The position numbers and the translations under genes were made by a program. 64,000 nucleotides of DNA from Hetaerina americana. Its lineage: Eukaryota; Arthropoda; Insecta; Odonata; Calopterygidae. The notes beneath the pieces were generated by a model. The model was not told where the DNA came from and ran no database searches. It saw only the letters and a list, made by a program, of their open reading frames with translations. The stretch lies in contig JAKTNV010000007.1 in the NCBI GenBank assembly GCA_022747635.1, forward strand, positions 8,937,497 through 9,001,496. Reading direction: 5' to 3'. Shown here in pieces: positions 24,901 to 35,338 of the stretch (its first letter is position 1; each line of letters starts with the position of its first letter).

Positions 24901-27900
24901 AGAGTTCGACTACTGACCAGATTTTGATTTTTGGGGACACCTTGGTACATCCTCTGCTTTACCGAAGCTTTGTGGTTTTTTGGGAAACCGCAGGGGGCAC
25001 AGCAAAAGGAACTGGTCCCCCCTACCCTGATAATGTGTGACTTTCATATGCAGTATAGTATGTACTGGTGTTAGTTGAGCTCTACTCTTGCCTATCAAAG
25101 CAACCTTTGGGTTGATTGCTGTGGTTTTTACCCTAAACAGACTCTATTTCAAATTGCTTACCTGATAACATGGCCACCAGGGTACTATTCCATCAATTAT
25201 AGCATCCATCATTTTTATCACATGGCAAATTAGTTAAATTGTGATGTTTATTGGCATGAAAATTATTTTGGAGTTGACATTCACTTAAAAAATTTTCCTA
25301 GGTACCCAAATTTTATTTCTCATTCCAATTCCGAGCATTTTGCATAGAGTTTCATGTAAGATTAAATAAGTCATCTGGCCCCACAACCCTAGACCAGTGT
25401 ACAAGCAGTAAGTTCGTTGTAACCTTAATCATATTCATCAAATTTTAAACAGATCCTGACTCTGAATCATCTTCTTTTGTAATGGTTGAGATGAATTTTA
25501 AGTTTATTCCAGAATATTTCAAAAACGAGGCCTTAGTTGGAATCAGCGATTGCTAAATTTTGATTACATTGATATTACTAACCGTCAATGTTTTAAGGCT
25601 ATCTAATCTATCAGTATGGACACTCTAATGAACTATTTTGCTCAGCTTTGCCACCAATCCTTTAAATTTCCGGTTTCAATTTAGCAAATCATGGGGATGA
25701 GGGAATATGGAGTAGCAATGGAATAGCAGTTTCAGCTGAGTGTTGTCAGTTGTGGAAAATACTTGAAGTGAAATCCACGAGTGCTCCCAGCAGCCATCTC
25801 TTGGTAATCATGATGATCCATGACTTGACTAAAATAGCGACATATTTCCAGTGCATGCTGGAAAACTATACGGAACCAGTGTTGAAAGGTCACGCACAAT
25901 CAGGGTCTCATTGCATTAGCCTCATCAAGTGAGGCAAAGGAAAAGACGCTCTGGTCTACTCAACAAGGAGGAGGTGGAAAGAGAGAGAGGAGAAAAACAA
26001 AGAGAATTTTTCTTAGAGCATTAATTTTTTATTTTTTTTAAAGATGATTATTGTACATTTGCATTTTTTTTAAATATCATGAAAGCAGTGTGTCGAATTA
26101 GCATGAAAGGAGCCTCTAAAAATGGAATCCTTTCCAAATTTCTAATATAGAATGAAATGGTATGAGATGATTGGAAACCAACTACTGGTCATGCGTATTC
26201 CTGTTGAAGACGGTCACACTAAATATACACGGTTTAACATCCAATGATATAATCTGATGGGCTATGCACCATTTTTGTATTTTGAGGCATTCTGTTTTCC
26301 TTCTCCTCTGCTTGAATCCAGAGATGAGAGCACAGCAGCAGTGGAATACTCTAGTTCTTCTGAATCATTATTCTAAATGGTTGCCAAACTTATGCATATA
26401 ACCTAAGTGCAAAAAAGGTCAAAGTAATAGGGATGTATGAAGAAGAATTGAACTAGGCGAAGAGGCTTTCACAAGGAGGAGGGAGTTGAGGACAGATATG
26501 TTAAGGATGTCAAGAAAAAGATAATCAAAATGTTAGGAAAACAAGGAAAGGGCACGAATAGGACAGGGATATTGGATGAAATGAAGGGAGGAAGGAAGTA
26601 GACAGAGATGAAGATGGACTTATTGTAGAGTAGGATATTGGGTTGTGGTTTTTTTTAGAAACAAAATATTTATTTGGTAGTTTTGTCCATCCAAAACCTA
26701 CCTTGACTGGTAGATAACCTAATAAAAAACCAATGTACTTTGTTTATTCCCATAACAAATGTAATTTTTTATGGAAAAAATATTTCCCAACTTAAATAAG
26801 TAGGAATTTCAATTTATTATGCTGAATGGATGATGTGCATATTATTATTTGTAGCTATGTTAATCATTGCATTTTTTTTTAATTTTTGTTTTGTATATCA
26901 AAACACTGCAGGAATCTGAGAACCCACTTAATAATATTTTGTCTCCTTTCCAGGTTGTAGGAACAAAGCGTGTGATATTATACTCAAGTGATGACTCAGA
27001 ATACCTTCATCCCTATGAAGGTCAGATGCTTAGCAACACAAGTCAAGTGGATCCAGAAGACCCAAAAATCTTAGAGAAGTACGCATTTGCTTCATGTTAT
27101 TTTTCCAAGGTTTACTGAGGATTTTTCTAATTGATTTCAGTTGTTTCTTACAGATTTTGTGTGAGTTATATTCAAAGTTTATCATTACCTAGATAATCCA
27201 TTTTCACCCAAAATATGTGCTAGCCATTGGCATATTTAACCTATTACAGGTCCTATGCTGAGACTGACTTGACAGACCCAACACTAGTAGCAGGTTCAAC
27301 GTCAAACTGAGGTTGGCACTGCAACCCATTGTAATCACATGCGTTGTCAGTAGGGTGCTGCTATCTCCTGGCACTTCTTGGGCCCCATGAAACCCTCTCA
27401 AATTCTCTTTCTTGCAATGTGTCTTGTTTTATGATGAAACAAACTAATCGATTGAGGTTCAATTTTGCATAAATTACATTGCATTTCTTGTGATCTCCAC
27501 TGATGTTAGCTTCATGTTTTATTTTTCCAAGTTTTACTGAGGGATTTTTCTAATTGATTCCAGTTGATTCCAACAGATTTTGGTTGAGTTTTATTCAAAG
27601 TTTATCATTTGTTTAGAATATATAGAATATAGCAATATGTATTTAGAATTTATTACGGAAATGATGTTAATTGGTTCCAAAAAGAGATGTATAGAGGATG
27701 TCACAATGATTGCAAATATTGCAGATAAATGCAATACATTGCAATTAGAGTTTGGATACATTGGTACAGTCATAAATAAAAAACAGTACACTGGAGCAGT
27801 AACAGCGTGCATAAGAATAAAATTATTTATCCTCAGGGAGGGACATGAATTCATCCGCTGTATAGCATTGATATTTGCACAAGAACTGATTTAAGTCCTC

Positions 27901-30599
27901 CAGCACCCTCCCAAACTAAATGAAATTACAGTGCAAACATTTCAGAGTGTAAAAACTATTCGCCTTGACCAGGATTCAAACCCAGATCCCTCGATTTCCA
28001 GCTGAGTACTTAAGCCAGTTAAGCTATCAAGGCGTCCTCTTACACTCCAAGATATTTGGGGCATTAAAGTAGCAAGGTGTTGAGATGAAAGACCATACAT
28101 ACCAGGTGCAAAAGTGTGAAATGCAGATTATTTGCCCAAAAAAATTGGAAGAATGGTAAAAAGAGTTTTATTCAAAGTATGCCCCATTGCTAGTTAAGAC
28201 ATTTTTCCCATCTTTCGGGCAATTTGTGGATACCACGTCAGTAAAAATTTTTCCTTTTGCCTTGAACCATTCATTAAGCCACTTTTTTCACATCTTCTTA
28301 CGAACCCAAGTGCTGCTCAGCCAGTGTGCGTTACCCATCAATGCCAACAAATGGTAATCAGAAGGAGCCAAAAGTCTGGTGAGTGAGCCACGTGGGGTAG
28401 AACTTCCCAGCTGTGCGCATCCAACGTGTTGCGAACCAGTTTTGCCATACGTGATGGAGGTTTGCCATAAAGAAAAATGACACATGTGTTTCCTCTTTAG
28501 GTATTCTGGTCTTTTTTCAGGCACCAAATGATTCAAATGGAACAATTGTTTTTAGGCTTCAGTATTAACAGTTCCACCAGGTTTCCACATTTCAAAATAG
28601 ACCACACCCTTCTGGTCCCACCAAACCACCCAGGGCATTGTATTTCTGCAAAAGCAATTCGGTCTTGTGGTTGATGTGGATGGTGCACCTGGGCCTATCC
28701 ATGAATTTTTGTGCTTGGGAGTAAATTTTCTTATGTGTTTTTGCACCTCTCCATCTGCCTGTCGTTCAACTCATGTGGTACCCATCTGCCAGTCTTCTGA
28801 ATCTTTCTCATTTCTCGTACATGATTGGAAACAGCTTGTTGTCTGATGCACAATTGCTCTGTGAGTTGTTTTCATGTTTGTGAATCATCTTTGTCCTACA
28901 ATGCTTGCAATTCCACATCTTCGTATCTTTTTGGCAGTTTTCCGTGTTCCTTATCAGCAACATCGAAGCCATCACTTTTGAATTGCTGAAGCAATCAATC
29001 ACACTTACCTTGCAATGGAATGGAGCATGTTCGCCATAAGATTCTCAAAGTAATCGGTGTGATTCAGCAGTAATTTTCTGCAAGTAAAACAAAGAATTAA
29101 TGCTGTCAGTGAATGTTCTTTGTGTGGTATAAATGTCGACCTATTGAACAGAGCAACACAACACTACGCAAACACTCTCAATTTATCCCTCGTGTACATC
29201 TGATGCGTTTTGATGGTGCAGCAAAATGGCATAAGTGCCAAATCTTTATACCACAAACTGCATCAGTGCTCCGTCTGTTTTCTGAAATGCGCATTTCATA
29301 CTTGTACACCTTATACGTACAATGCCATGAAAGTTGTGCTAATTTGTTCTTTGATATGCTTGGTATTCTTGGAGGCTACCTCTCCAGATATGGCATTGAG
29401 ACATTTATTCAGCTGTTTGAAAAAGTGATGGGTCCTACAAAAATCTAAGGATTAAACTCTACACTTCATGTTAGAAGAAGACTGTGATATCAAGTGCAGA
29501 TTCCAAAGAAACTGCGGGAGATGCCACTACAGTAACTTTTAACGGAGTCATCCATTAATATGCACATCAATGCAATAATTTCAGAGTGTAAAAATATCAT
29601 TCACCTTGACGGGGATTCGAACCCAGATCCCTCGATGTCTGGTCGAGAGATTTAGCCAGTTAAGCTATTGAGGCGTCCCTTTAAACTCGGAAATTTTGGG
29701 GCTTTTAAAGGAACAAGATGTTGTGGTGAAATACCATACATACAATGTCACAGGCATTCGTAGGTGTATGCAACACGCCACAGTCCACGAGGTTAAAGCC
29801 AACTATAAACACTTTGGCTGTTTATACCTTAGACAAATTCCAAAGAAACAGCGGTATCTCGCGCAATTCGAATCCCAGTCAAGGCGAATGATTTTTACAC
29901 TCTGAAATTATTGCATCAAGTGCTGCTTTATGAGGAGTAATATGTTGAACAGAGGACAGGAGAACTTACCAGGAGCCACCTGGAACATTAAAAACAATTA
30001 AGTTCTAGATAGTCTAATCTTCCTCAGTTCATTAAGTCCTAGATAGTCTATTATTCTTCGGCTAAATACAGCTCAAGTCCGAAAACATTGCCTAAGGAAC
30101 TCTATCTCTGAACCATTTGAGAGGCCATTAAAATTTACAAAACATCCAGAAAGGATGAACATTTGCTTCACAAAATGTGGGGACAAAGCTTTTAATCATA
30201 CTTTGACCATACCAGTATTGGTGAACAATTAACCGAACATCAAGCTGCAATATTTATCACAGATTTGATAAAAGAATATTTTCTCAACCTTATCATTCTG
30301 ATCATAATGTATCGGCTTGAATGCCATTTAAACTGTTGTCACCCATGTGTGTTCAATCGATGGTTAAAAAATTTGAAAGCATTGAAATTTTTGCATGTGA
30401 AGATTTGTTCTCAGATTGAAATGTGCGGGTGACTACATTGCTGCCATCTACTGATTTTTTTTCCAGGTTCCCAGACGTCTCCAGTGCCCAAGCGTGGGAG
30501 TGTGAAATCCGTGCGGGTGATATGTTGTACATCCCACGTTGTTGGTGGCACCACGTTAGGTCCCTCTCAACTAGCTTCTCTGTGAGCTTCTGGTGGTGA
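15417..30599 (+). CDS. KDM8: JmjC-domain 2-oxoglutarate oxygenase KDM8/JMJD5
   Basis: Six exons: 15417-15965, 17499-17578, 21525-21894, 22725-22892, 26954-27078, 30467-30599; all phases match, giving 474 residues and a TGA stop. The family is a nuclear Fe(II)/2-oxoglutarate-dependent oxygenase; human JMJD5 (416 residues) has been described as a histone demethylase, arginine hydroxylase and H3-tail protease. The N-terminal helical region ([24 protein letters not shown]) matches the JMJD5 N-terminus. The JmjC core follows: [74 protein letters not shown], then [19 protein letters not shown] and SFSVSFWW at the end. Likely iron ligands are His379, Asp381 and His459; the Lys of [11 protein letters not shown] fits the 2-oxoglutarate ligand. 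The introns are packed with repeats. No convincing AATAAA near the stop; ATTAAA at 30755 is possible. Confidence 0.95.
15966..17097. other. KDM8 intron 1, mostly unassigned
   Basis: No gene seen. A 230-codon minus-strand open frame (17239-16547) has no recognisable domain and overlaps the SINE-1 copy, so I do not call it coding. A C-tract lies at 16019-16030. Confidence 0.4.
17098..17375 (+). repeat. SINE-1, near-complete tRNA-derived copy
   Basis: The head has polymerase-III-like boxes: GTGGTAGTCCAGGGGTAGAG (A-box region) and GGTACAAGTTTGATTCC (B box). The body carries GGGCACAGGGAAAGGAACTG and ends GATTACTGTGTTTATGGTGT. Related copies: 1745, 24870 and, inverted, 46678. Confidence 0.75.
17499..17578 (+). 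CDS. KDM8: KDM8 exon 2
   Basis: Acceptor ATTTTCAG, then [20 protein letters not shown]; donor AC|GTGAGT. A short linker exon whose phases (0 in, 2 out) join its neighbours exactly. Confidence 0.85.
17695..17960 (+). repeat. Interspersed repeat (CCTTGCAAGCCACC..GGCAGGGGGTGAATACACAC)
   Basis: Shares its first 60 bases with 14440-14500. The remainder is unassigned. It is probably a transposon end. Confidence 0.45.
18205..18350 (-). repeat. SINE-3/MITE-like end with inverted repeat
   Basis: TGCAACAATATCAGAGTGTA at 18212 is mirrored by TACACTCTGAAATTGTTGCA ending 18281, with CATTCGCCTTGAC between. The flank GGATGACTCCGTTAAAAGTT through GCATCTCCCGCAGTTTCTTT (18299-18348) recurs inverted at 29505-29560. 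Confidence 0.65.
18355..18960 (+). mobile_element. LINE reverse-transcriptase fragment
   Basis: Broken frames read [31 protein letters not shown] (FADD box), [19 protein letters not shown], then TKLSV..TQGLPSLTHDLSW and [13 protein letters not shown]. It is similar to the family at 13040. Inactive. Confidence 0.65.
19789..20331. repeat. GC-richer repeat island with inverted TGTCGCG-GGACAT ends
   Basis: TGTCGCGTGGACAT at 19789-19802 is mirrored by ATGTCCCCGCGACA at 20318-20331, and a third copy (ATGTCCCCACGACA) lies at 20249-20262. Inside are a 72-bp tandem duplication (19899-19956 and 19971-20028) and a TATATA at 20067. It could be an LTR-type or DNA-transposon remnant; no coding domain is recognised. 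Confidence 0.5.
20370..20530 (+). repeat. SINE-2 3' fragment
   Basis: Carries TTTGTGGAAAGTATTTGAGT, CCGTCCGTCGGATGGGATG and TTTTGTTAAGAGTAGGCTAA, shared with 36855-37080 and 49890-50130. Confidence 0.65.
20531..21524. other. KDM8 intron 2 remainder, no feature assigned
   Basis: AT-rich sequence with no recognisable coding or repeat signature apart from two local copies of TAGGTGGAAT near 21051-21100. Confidence 0.35.
21525..21894 (+). CDS. KDM8: KDM8 exon 3
   Basis: Acceptor CACCTGCAG; encodes [49 protein letters not shown] and [12 protein letters not shown], all close to JMJD5. It is notably GC-rich compared with the introns. Confidence 0.95.
21895..22724. other. KDM8 intron 3, nothing assigned
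   Basis: No coding, RNA or repeat signature noted beyond an (AAT)n tract at 22663-22680. Confidence 0.4.
22725..22892 (+). CDS. KDM8: KDM8 exon 4 (HxD iron site)
   Basis: 56 codons, phase 0 at both ends: [14 protein letters not shown] .. [20 protein letters not shown]. The HYD carries two of the three iron ligands. Donor CAG|GTATGA. Confidence 0.95.
23250..23315 (-). repeat. PLE-type end with hammerhead-like motif
   Basis: The minus strand reads CTGATGA (23305-23299), a hairpin GCCGCAAGTCGGT, GAAAC (23284-23280), GTTGTACC, then AATAAA (23265-23260). The arrangement matches the modules at 37856 and 61682. The rest of this intron (23320-24869, 25131-26404) is unassigned. Confidence 0.55.
24870..25130 (+). 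repeat. SINE-1 copy
   Basis: Starts GGAGACTTGGTAGTCCAGTG, a tRNA-like A-box region, and carries GGCACAGCAAAAGGAACTGG and CCCTGATAATGTGTGACTTT. Diverged from 17098-17375. Confidence 0.7.
26405..26735 (+). mobile_element. LINE-A 3' fragment, degraded
   Basis: Begins AAAGGTCAAAGTAATAGGGA, contains GAGGCTTTCACAAGGAGGAG and the tail AAACCTACCTTGACTGGTAG. It has internal deletions relative to 5060-5720. Confidence 0.75.
26954..27078 (+). CDS. KDM8: KDM8 exon 5
   Basis: Acceptor CTTTCCAG; encodes [20 protein letters not shown] and [13 protein letters not shown]; donor GAGAA|GTACGC. The duplicate-looking text at 27490-27600 resembles the exon's downstream intron, not coding sequence. Confidence 0.93.
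27940..28085 (-). repeat. SINE-3 (tRNA-derived) copy
   Basis: The minus strand has a tRNA-like core: CCTTGATAGCTTAACTGGCT (A box), CGAGGGATCTGGGTTTGAAT (B box) and a complementary CGCCTTGA/TCAAGGCG acceptor-like pair. The edge TTTCAGAGTGTAAAAA matches the ends of the copies at 18212 and 29575. Confidence 0.65.
28090..29150 (-). pseudogene. Mariner transposase relic (irritans-like)
   Basis: Minus-strand frames spell a mariner transposase in pieces: [108 protein letters not shown] and [10 protein letters not shown]. The block that normally reads YDNAPSH has lost its catalytic Asp (FLYGKPPS), and several stops and frameshifts occur. It is an inactive copy in KDM8 intron 5. Confidence 0.85.
29505..29930 (-). 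repeat. SINE-3/MITE composite with about 40-bp inverted ends
   Basis: TGCAATAATTTCAGAGTGTA at 29570 and the mirror image TACACTCTGAAATTATTGCA ending near 29917 bracket about 345 bp. On the minus strand the interior carries a tRNA-like A box (AGCTTAACTGGCTAAA) and B box (GGGTTCGAATCCCCG). The outside flank 29505-29560 matches 18299-18350 inverted. Confidence 0.65.
30467..30599 (+). CDS. KDM8: KDM8 exon 6 (terminal, third iron ligand)
   Basis: Acceptor TTTTTTCCAG; encodes [33 protein letters not shown] and SFSVSFWW, then TGA. The His after Trp-Trp is the third iron ligand. Confidence 0.95.
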
Positions 30600-30884
30600 C
30601 CCTGGCTGGTATAAGTGGAGATCATGTGAACTGAAATTCAACACTTATGCAATAAGAAAAGATGACTGAATTTTGACTTTGAGCCTGAACTTGTAATTAA
30701 TTATCTTGGTGTACTTATATCCTCATCGTCTCTCACATCACTTCTAAGGCAAATATTAAAAGCTAAATAGGTTCGGTGAAGCGTTTGATATTTTGGCTGA
30801 ATCAGATCTGGATGGAAAATATGTGTAGCGTTGAGCAAGTTCTATTGCTTGGCAAGATGGTTTCATTCAATGAATGAGGAAATG

Positions 30885-31812
30885 AATAATAGTAATTTTG
30901 TGATTCCACTGAAACATTTTCAACACTCTATATCATTTTCAGGTGACAACTTTGACAGACATCCGTCTATGTATATTGCAATCCGGTAGGAGTGGGGAGG
31001 TGAGAGGGTCGGAGGGTGGGTGGGGAGGGAATTGAGCAATGATAGTTGGAGGGAATCTAATGCGAACCTCAGGAGCCTACTTTCAAAAGACAAAATTCCC
31101 AAATGTGAAAAAAGTGGAGTGTATAAGTTAAGAAGTGAGTTTGACCCAGTTAATGTATGTTGGACTATCAGGCCAAAAGTTACAAGAATGGGTGAAGGAG
31201 CACCAAGCCAGTGTGAAGAACAAAAAGTCAACGTCACATTTTGCAAAACATTTATTGAAATATATACCCACTTTAAATTTGAAATTTTACATGTAGAAAA
31301 GAAAGGACTCAGTCTAGACTTAGCTTTAGAGCAGCTTGAAATTTTAAAAAGTGTACGATCCAAAGAGAATATTGTTAATGACCTTTTGTATGCCTCCCAC
31401 TCCCCCCTCCTATACTTACCACTTCTTGATATCTGCGCTTATGAGGGTAAGAACCCCTCTACTTCCCCCACACCCTCCCTTGACCTCAGAGATGTGTAAA
31501 AGATACTTGAATTTATGTCTATGAACCATTAAAACCCACCCACTTTCCTCTGCTATAATGAGGAATGCTCCTCATCGGGTACCTCATGTTTTCTACCCTT
31601 CCCTCCAACAATCATTGCTCAATTCCCTCCCCCACCCACCCTCTCACCTCCCGAAGTGTAATAGATATAGATGGATGTCTGTCAGAGTTGTCACCTGAAG
31701 ATGATGTTGAACGTTGAAACCAGGGTCGTCTTGTAATAAAAGTTTTTCTGTGGAATCACAAAGTTACTATTTTTCATTTCCAATATGAATCGATTCCATA
31801 AAGTTACGCTGG
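30885..31812 (+). mobile_element. Penelope-like element, partial upstream copy (pLTR-like) with inverted arm
   Basis: 31080-31812 repeats the GIY-YIG end and 3' region of the main copy: SGVYKLRSEFDPVNV, KVTRMGEGAPSQCEEQKV, LEQLEILKSVRSKEN and NPSTSPTPSLDLRDV, then the hammerhead-like module at 31695 and AATAAA at 31735. To its left, about 30885-31055 is the reverse complement of 31605-31770. Head-to-tail partial copies with an inverted 5' arm are a known PLE architecture. Confidence 0.75.
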
Positions 31813-34651
31813 AAACCATCAATTATATCAAGTGCGCGAGTAACGCAGTTAAGGCCAGCCGGTACAGAAGACTCTCCATCAAATACCGGTATGCAGCAAT
31901 GAGCACTTTCTTTAACAGCACGTGCATCTCCTTGAGTATAATTCCGAAATATATCAATGTTCAGTGGAAGGAAACCCGGTCATCAGCAGCCACCTTGGCT
32001 TTCAAGGTTGCCAAGAAAGCATGGCTTAGGAGAGAACTACACCAGTGGTATGTAAAAATGCATGCCATATCCCATTACCTATAACTACTGCACATAGAGT
32101 TGGCTCACGAATTGTATTTGGGTAGAGTGGCTGTTTTTGGGTGATGCAGTTGGCCAAAAAAGTACTGATAATGCTTTTAAAAAGAAGACTTCCATTGATC
32201 GGAAGTTGGAAACCCTCATTAAGAATAAGACATTTATTTCCAAGGAATATTCCACGGTATCACTGGCCACTGTTGCTGATCATTTTGGACCAAGAATATT
32301 AAACCTATCAGAGTACACGTTTAAACCTAATGAAATAGCTTTGTCAGAAAAAGGCTTGAAATGTGTACTAAAAGCCCCTCTTTCAGTCAAAGACATTATA
32401 AAATCTTTGTGGTAGATTGTGAGGTAGCCCTCCAGAAGGATAGCATACCTGCTAAGCATTGCATTGCACAGGAACTTAAAAATCATCTGAAGCAGTATTT
32501 CAAAGTTAAGAGACGTTTTCCTGAATATAATACGTTAAACTCTATTAAAAGTTAAACCCACCCTGTAGTCCAGAGACTTCATCATTCAAAAGGCAGATAA
32601 AGGCAACGCAGTGTTGATTATGAATAAGTGTGAATACATTGAGAAATGTGCAAAATTCATTGAAGAGAACGGAATGAAGGAACTGTAATCAGACCTGACG
32701 GCCAAGTTTCAACTAGAGTGCAAAAACTCGTTAAAATCATGTCATATGTTATTTAAGAATTTGAAGTAAATAAATTATATCAAATGAACCCCTCAGCACC
32801 TCAGTTTTTTGGGTTACCGACGATACATAAACCTGGATTTCCAATCAGACCAGTAGTTTCAAACATGACTGGCCCCAACCATCTACTTGCAAGAAAACTA
32901 AACTACATTTTCAGACAGCACTCCAAGTTTTCCGCAAAATATGGAGTCAGTAATTCCATCGATTTAATCAACCGGCTATGAAAAGTGATCATCCCAAACA
33001 AGTGCATATTAGTGTCATTTGATGTGTGTAACCTTTTCCATTGTGTCCCACCCAAGGAAGCCCTAGACACTGCAGAAACCCTCCTTTTTCAGAAGTCTGT
33101 ACCTGCTCCAATCACCTTGGAACTGTATGAACTCTTGGAGACAGGTATTTCACAAAATTATTTCAGTTTTAACAGTAAATATTTTGAACAACCCAATGGC
33201 CTAGCCATGGGCTCCCCTTTGTCCCTGCTACTGGTGGATATTTACATGGAGCATTTTGAAAAAGGTTTGTTCTCCTCTCGAAATGGACTGACCAAAAATG
33301 TATTGTGTTGGCATCAATATGTAGACGAATGTGTTTTGGGTGTGGGTAGGTTCCGAAAGGCAACTTGAAATGTTTCTATCGTATCTAAATTCATTGAATC
33401 ACAATTTGGTATTCACTTGCAAAATAGAAGATAACAATTCCCTCAACTTCCTTGATTTAAATATTTCTAAAACTAGCAACCACCTAGAGTTCTTCATCTT
33501 TCGGAAAAATTCTAATACTGACCAAGTGATTCACTTTCAATCAAGGCATTGTTTTTCCCAAAAGTTATCTGCTTTTCACTCTATGATTCTCAGGTTGGTG
33601 AACACTCCCATGCCAAAAATGAATTTTGAAAAAGAATAAGCTGCAATAAAAACAATAGCTAGAAACAATGGTTACAAGGAGCAGATCATTGATAAATTGT
33701 ATTTTAAAAAACTTAATCAACTGGCAGTCAGAGAGAGACATTTCTAAAACCCAATCGCCACAAGACTCTGCTGCCAAATGGCGTAGAATCCTATATCTGG
33801 ATGGCATTACTATGAGAATTTGCAAAAAAACTGCTGAAAGATAAGTTTAAATCAGCCTATAATAATAAACCAAGTCTCAAGAACTTACTTTCCCAAACAA
33901 AAGACAAATTTCCCAAATGTGGAGTGTATAAGTTAAGATGTGAGTGTAACGCAGTGTATGTTGGACAAACCGGCCGAAAATTTCAAGAATGGGTGAAGGA
34001 GCACCAAGCCTGCATGAAGAACAAAAAGTCAACGTCACATTTTGCAAAACATTGATTGAAATATATACCCACAGTAGTGACTTTAAATTTGAAATTTTAC
34101 ATGTAGAACAGAAAGGACAGTCTAGACGCTTTACAGCAGCTCAAAATTTTAAAAAGTGTACTATCCAAAGAGAATATTGCTAGTGGTCTTTTGTGCACCT
34201 CCCACTCCCCCCTCCTAAACCTACCACTACGAGACATAAGGGTATGCGGTTATGAGGGTAAGAACCCCTCTACTTCCCCCACACCCTCCCTTGACCCCAG
34301 AGATGTGTAAAAGATATTTGAATTTATGTCTATGAACCATTAAACCCATCCACTTTCCTCCACCAATAGAATAAATGCTCCTCAAAGGTTGCCTCATTTT
34401 TTCTACCCTTCCCTCCAACTATCATTGCTCAATTCCCTATTCTCCCCACCCACCCTCCGACCCTCTCTCCTCCCCGCCCCTACCGGAGTGTAATATATAT
34501 AGATGGATGTTTTTCAGAGTTGTCACCTGAAGATGACGTTGAACGTCAAAACACGGGTTGTCTCGTAATAAAAGTTTTTCTGTGGAATCAGACAGTTACT
34601 ATTTTTCATTTCCAATATGAATCAATTCCATAAAGTTAAGCCGGAAACTTT
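31813..34651 (+). mobile_element. Penelope-like element, main copy (RT and GIY-YIG), inactive
   Basis: PLE polyprotein blocks occur in order with interspersed stops: QKADKGNAVLIMNKCEYIEK (32583), QFFGLPTIHKPGFPIRPVVS (32806), ILVSFDVCNLFHCVP (33008), GLAMGSPLSLLLVDIYMEHF (33199), the RT catalytic box WHQYVDECVLGV (33310), LNFLDLNIS (33443) and the nuclease start CGVYKLRCECNAVYVGQTGR (33917). The RT box reads YVDE where PLEs usually have YVDD. The 3' region 34200-34650 has a purine/pyrimidine-biased stretch, a degenerate hammerhead-like core (34527) and AATAAA, and is the direct repeat of 31080-31812. Confidence 0.87.
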
Positions 34652-35338
34652 CAATCAATGAATAAGGATTCGATATGAAATTTAAAAATCATATTGATAT
34701 AAAATTGAATTACCTTGTGAACTTAAGCAAGAAAAAAATGGAATGTCGTTATCCTTAGAGACATTGTATACTAGTCACTGTAATTTTTCCATAAGATGTT
34801 GTTATCATATACCCTGATTTGCTCTGAAATGTCTATCTCATATTTATTTGTCTCATAAATGTCATTTAGTGTGTTTTTGTTATAAAATGCAAGCAGCTCT
34901 TTCTTACTTCATTCTTGGGGAGCAATCTTTGAATTTCCACTGATATTATACCAAGGAAAGGGAACCTCCTCCTCTTGGGCCCACCTTCTTCTCCAAGTGC
35001 ACTCATACTAATTCCTCTCCTTGCTGGGTGTGTTTGTTTCTGTCCTTAGAGTGTTAATCAAATATACGGGGTATCCGTTGTTTTCTGCTATTTGTTTTAT
35101 GGTCAGGAGTTATTTGTATTTGTTTGGAATTCTCAAGGGAATGCTTCATATTCTGGGTATCATTTGAGTGAACAGTGGCTAGTCTTTGTGATGTGTTGTG
35201 TTTTGAATTGAAGTAACATTTGACTGGTATTGTGCTCTTTTCTGAAAATAGAGAAATTAAGCTATTTATTTTGCTAATATCGTCATTAAAAAGTTGGATT
35301 TCTCTAGAAATCAAACTTCCTAGTAATGATTGCTCATT
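34652..35338. other. Intergenic, nothing assigned
   Basis: AT-rich sequence without recognised genes or repeats. Confidence 0.4.

Noticed and set aside
29610..29680. Possible functional tRNA gene
   Set aside because: A and B boxes are present, but the same core recurs at 27950-28040 inside a repeat with shared flanks; a tRNA-derived SINE fits better.
31020..31499. 159-codon open frame resembling a new gene
   Set aside because: It is the PLE nuclease/3' segment duplicated from 33885-34320, with the GIY-YIG site altered.
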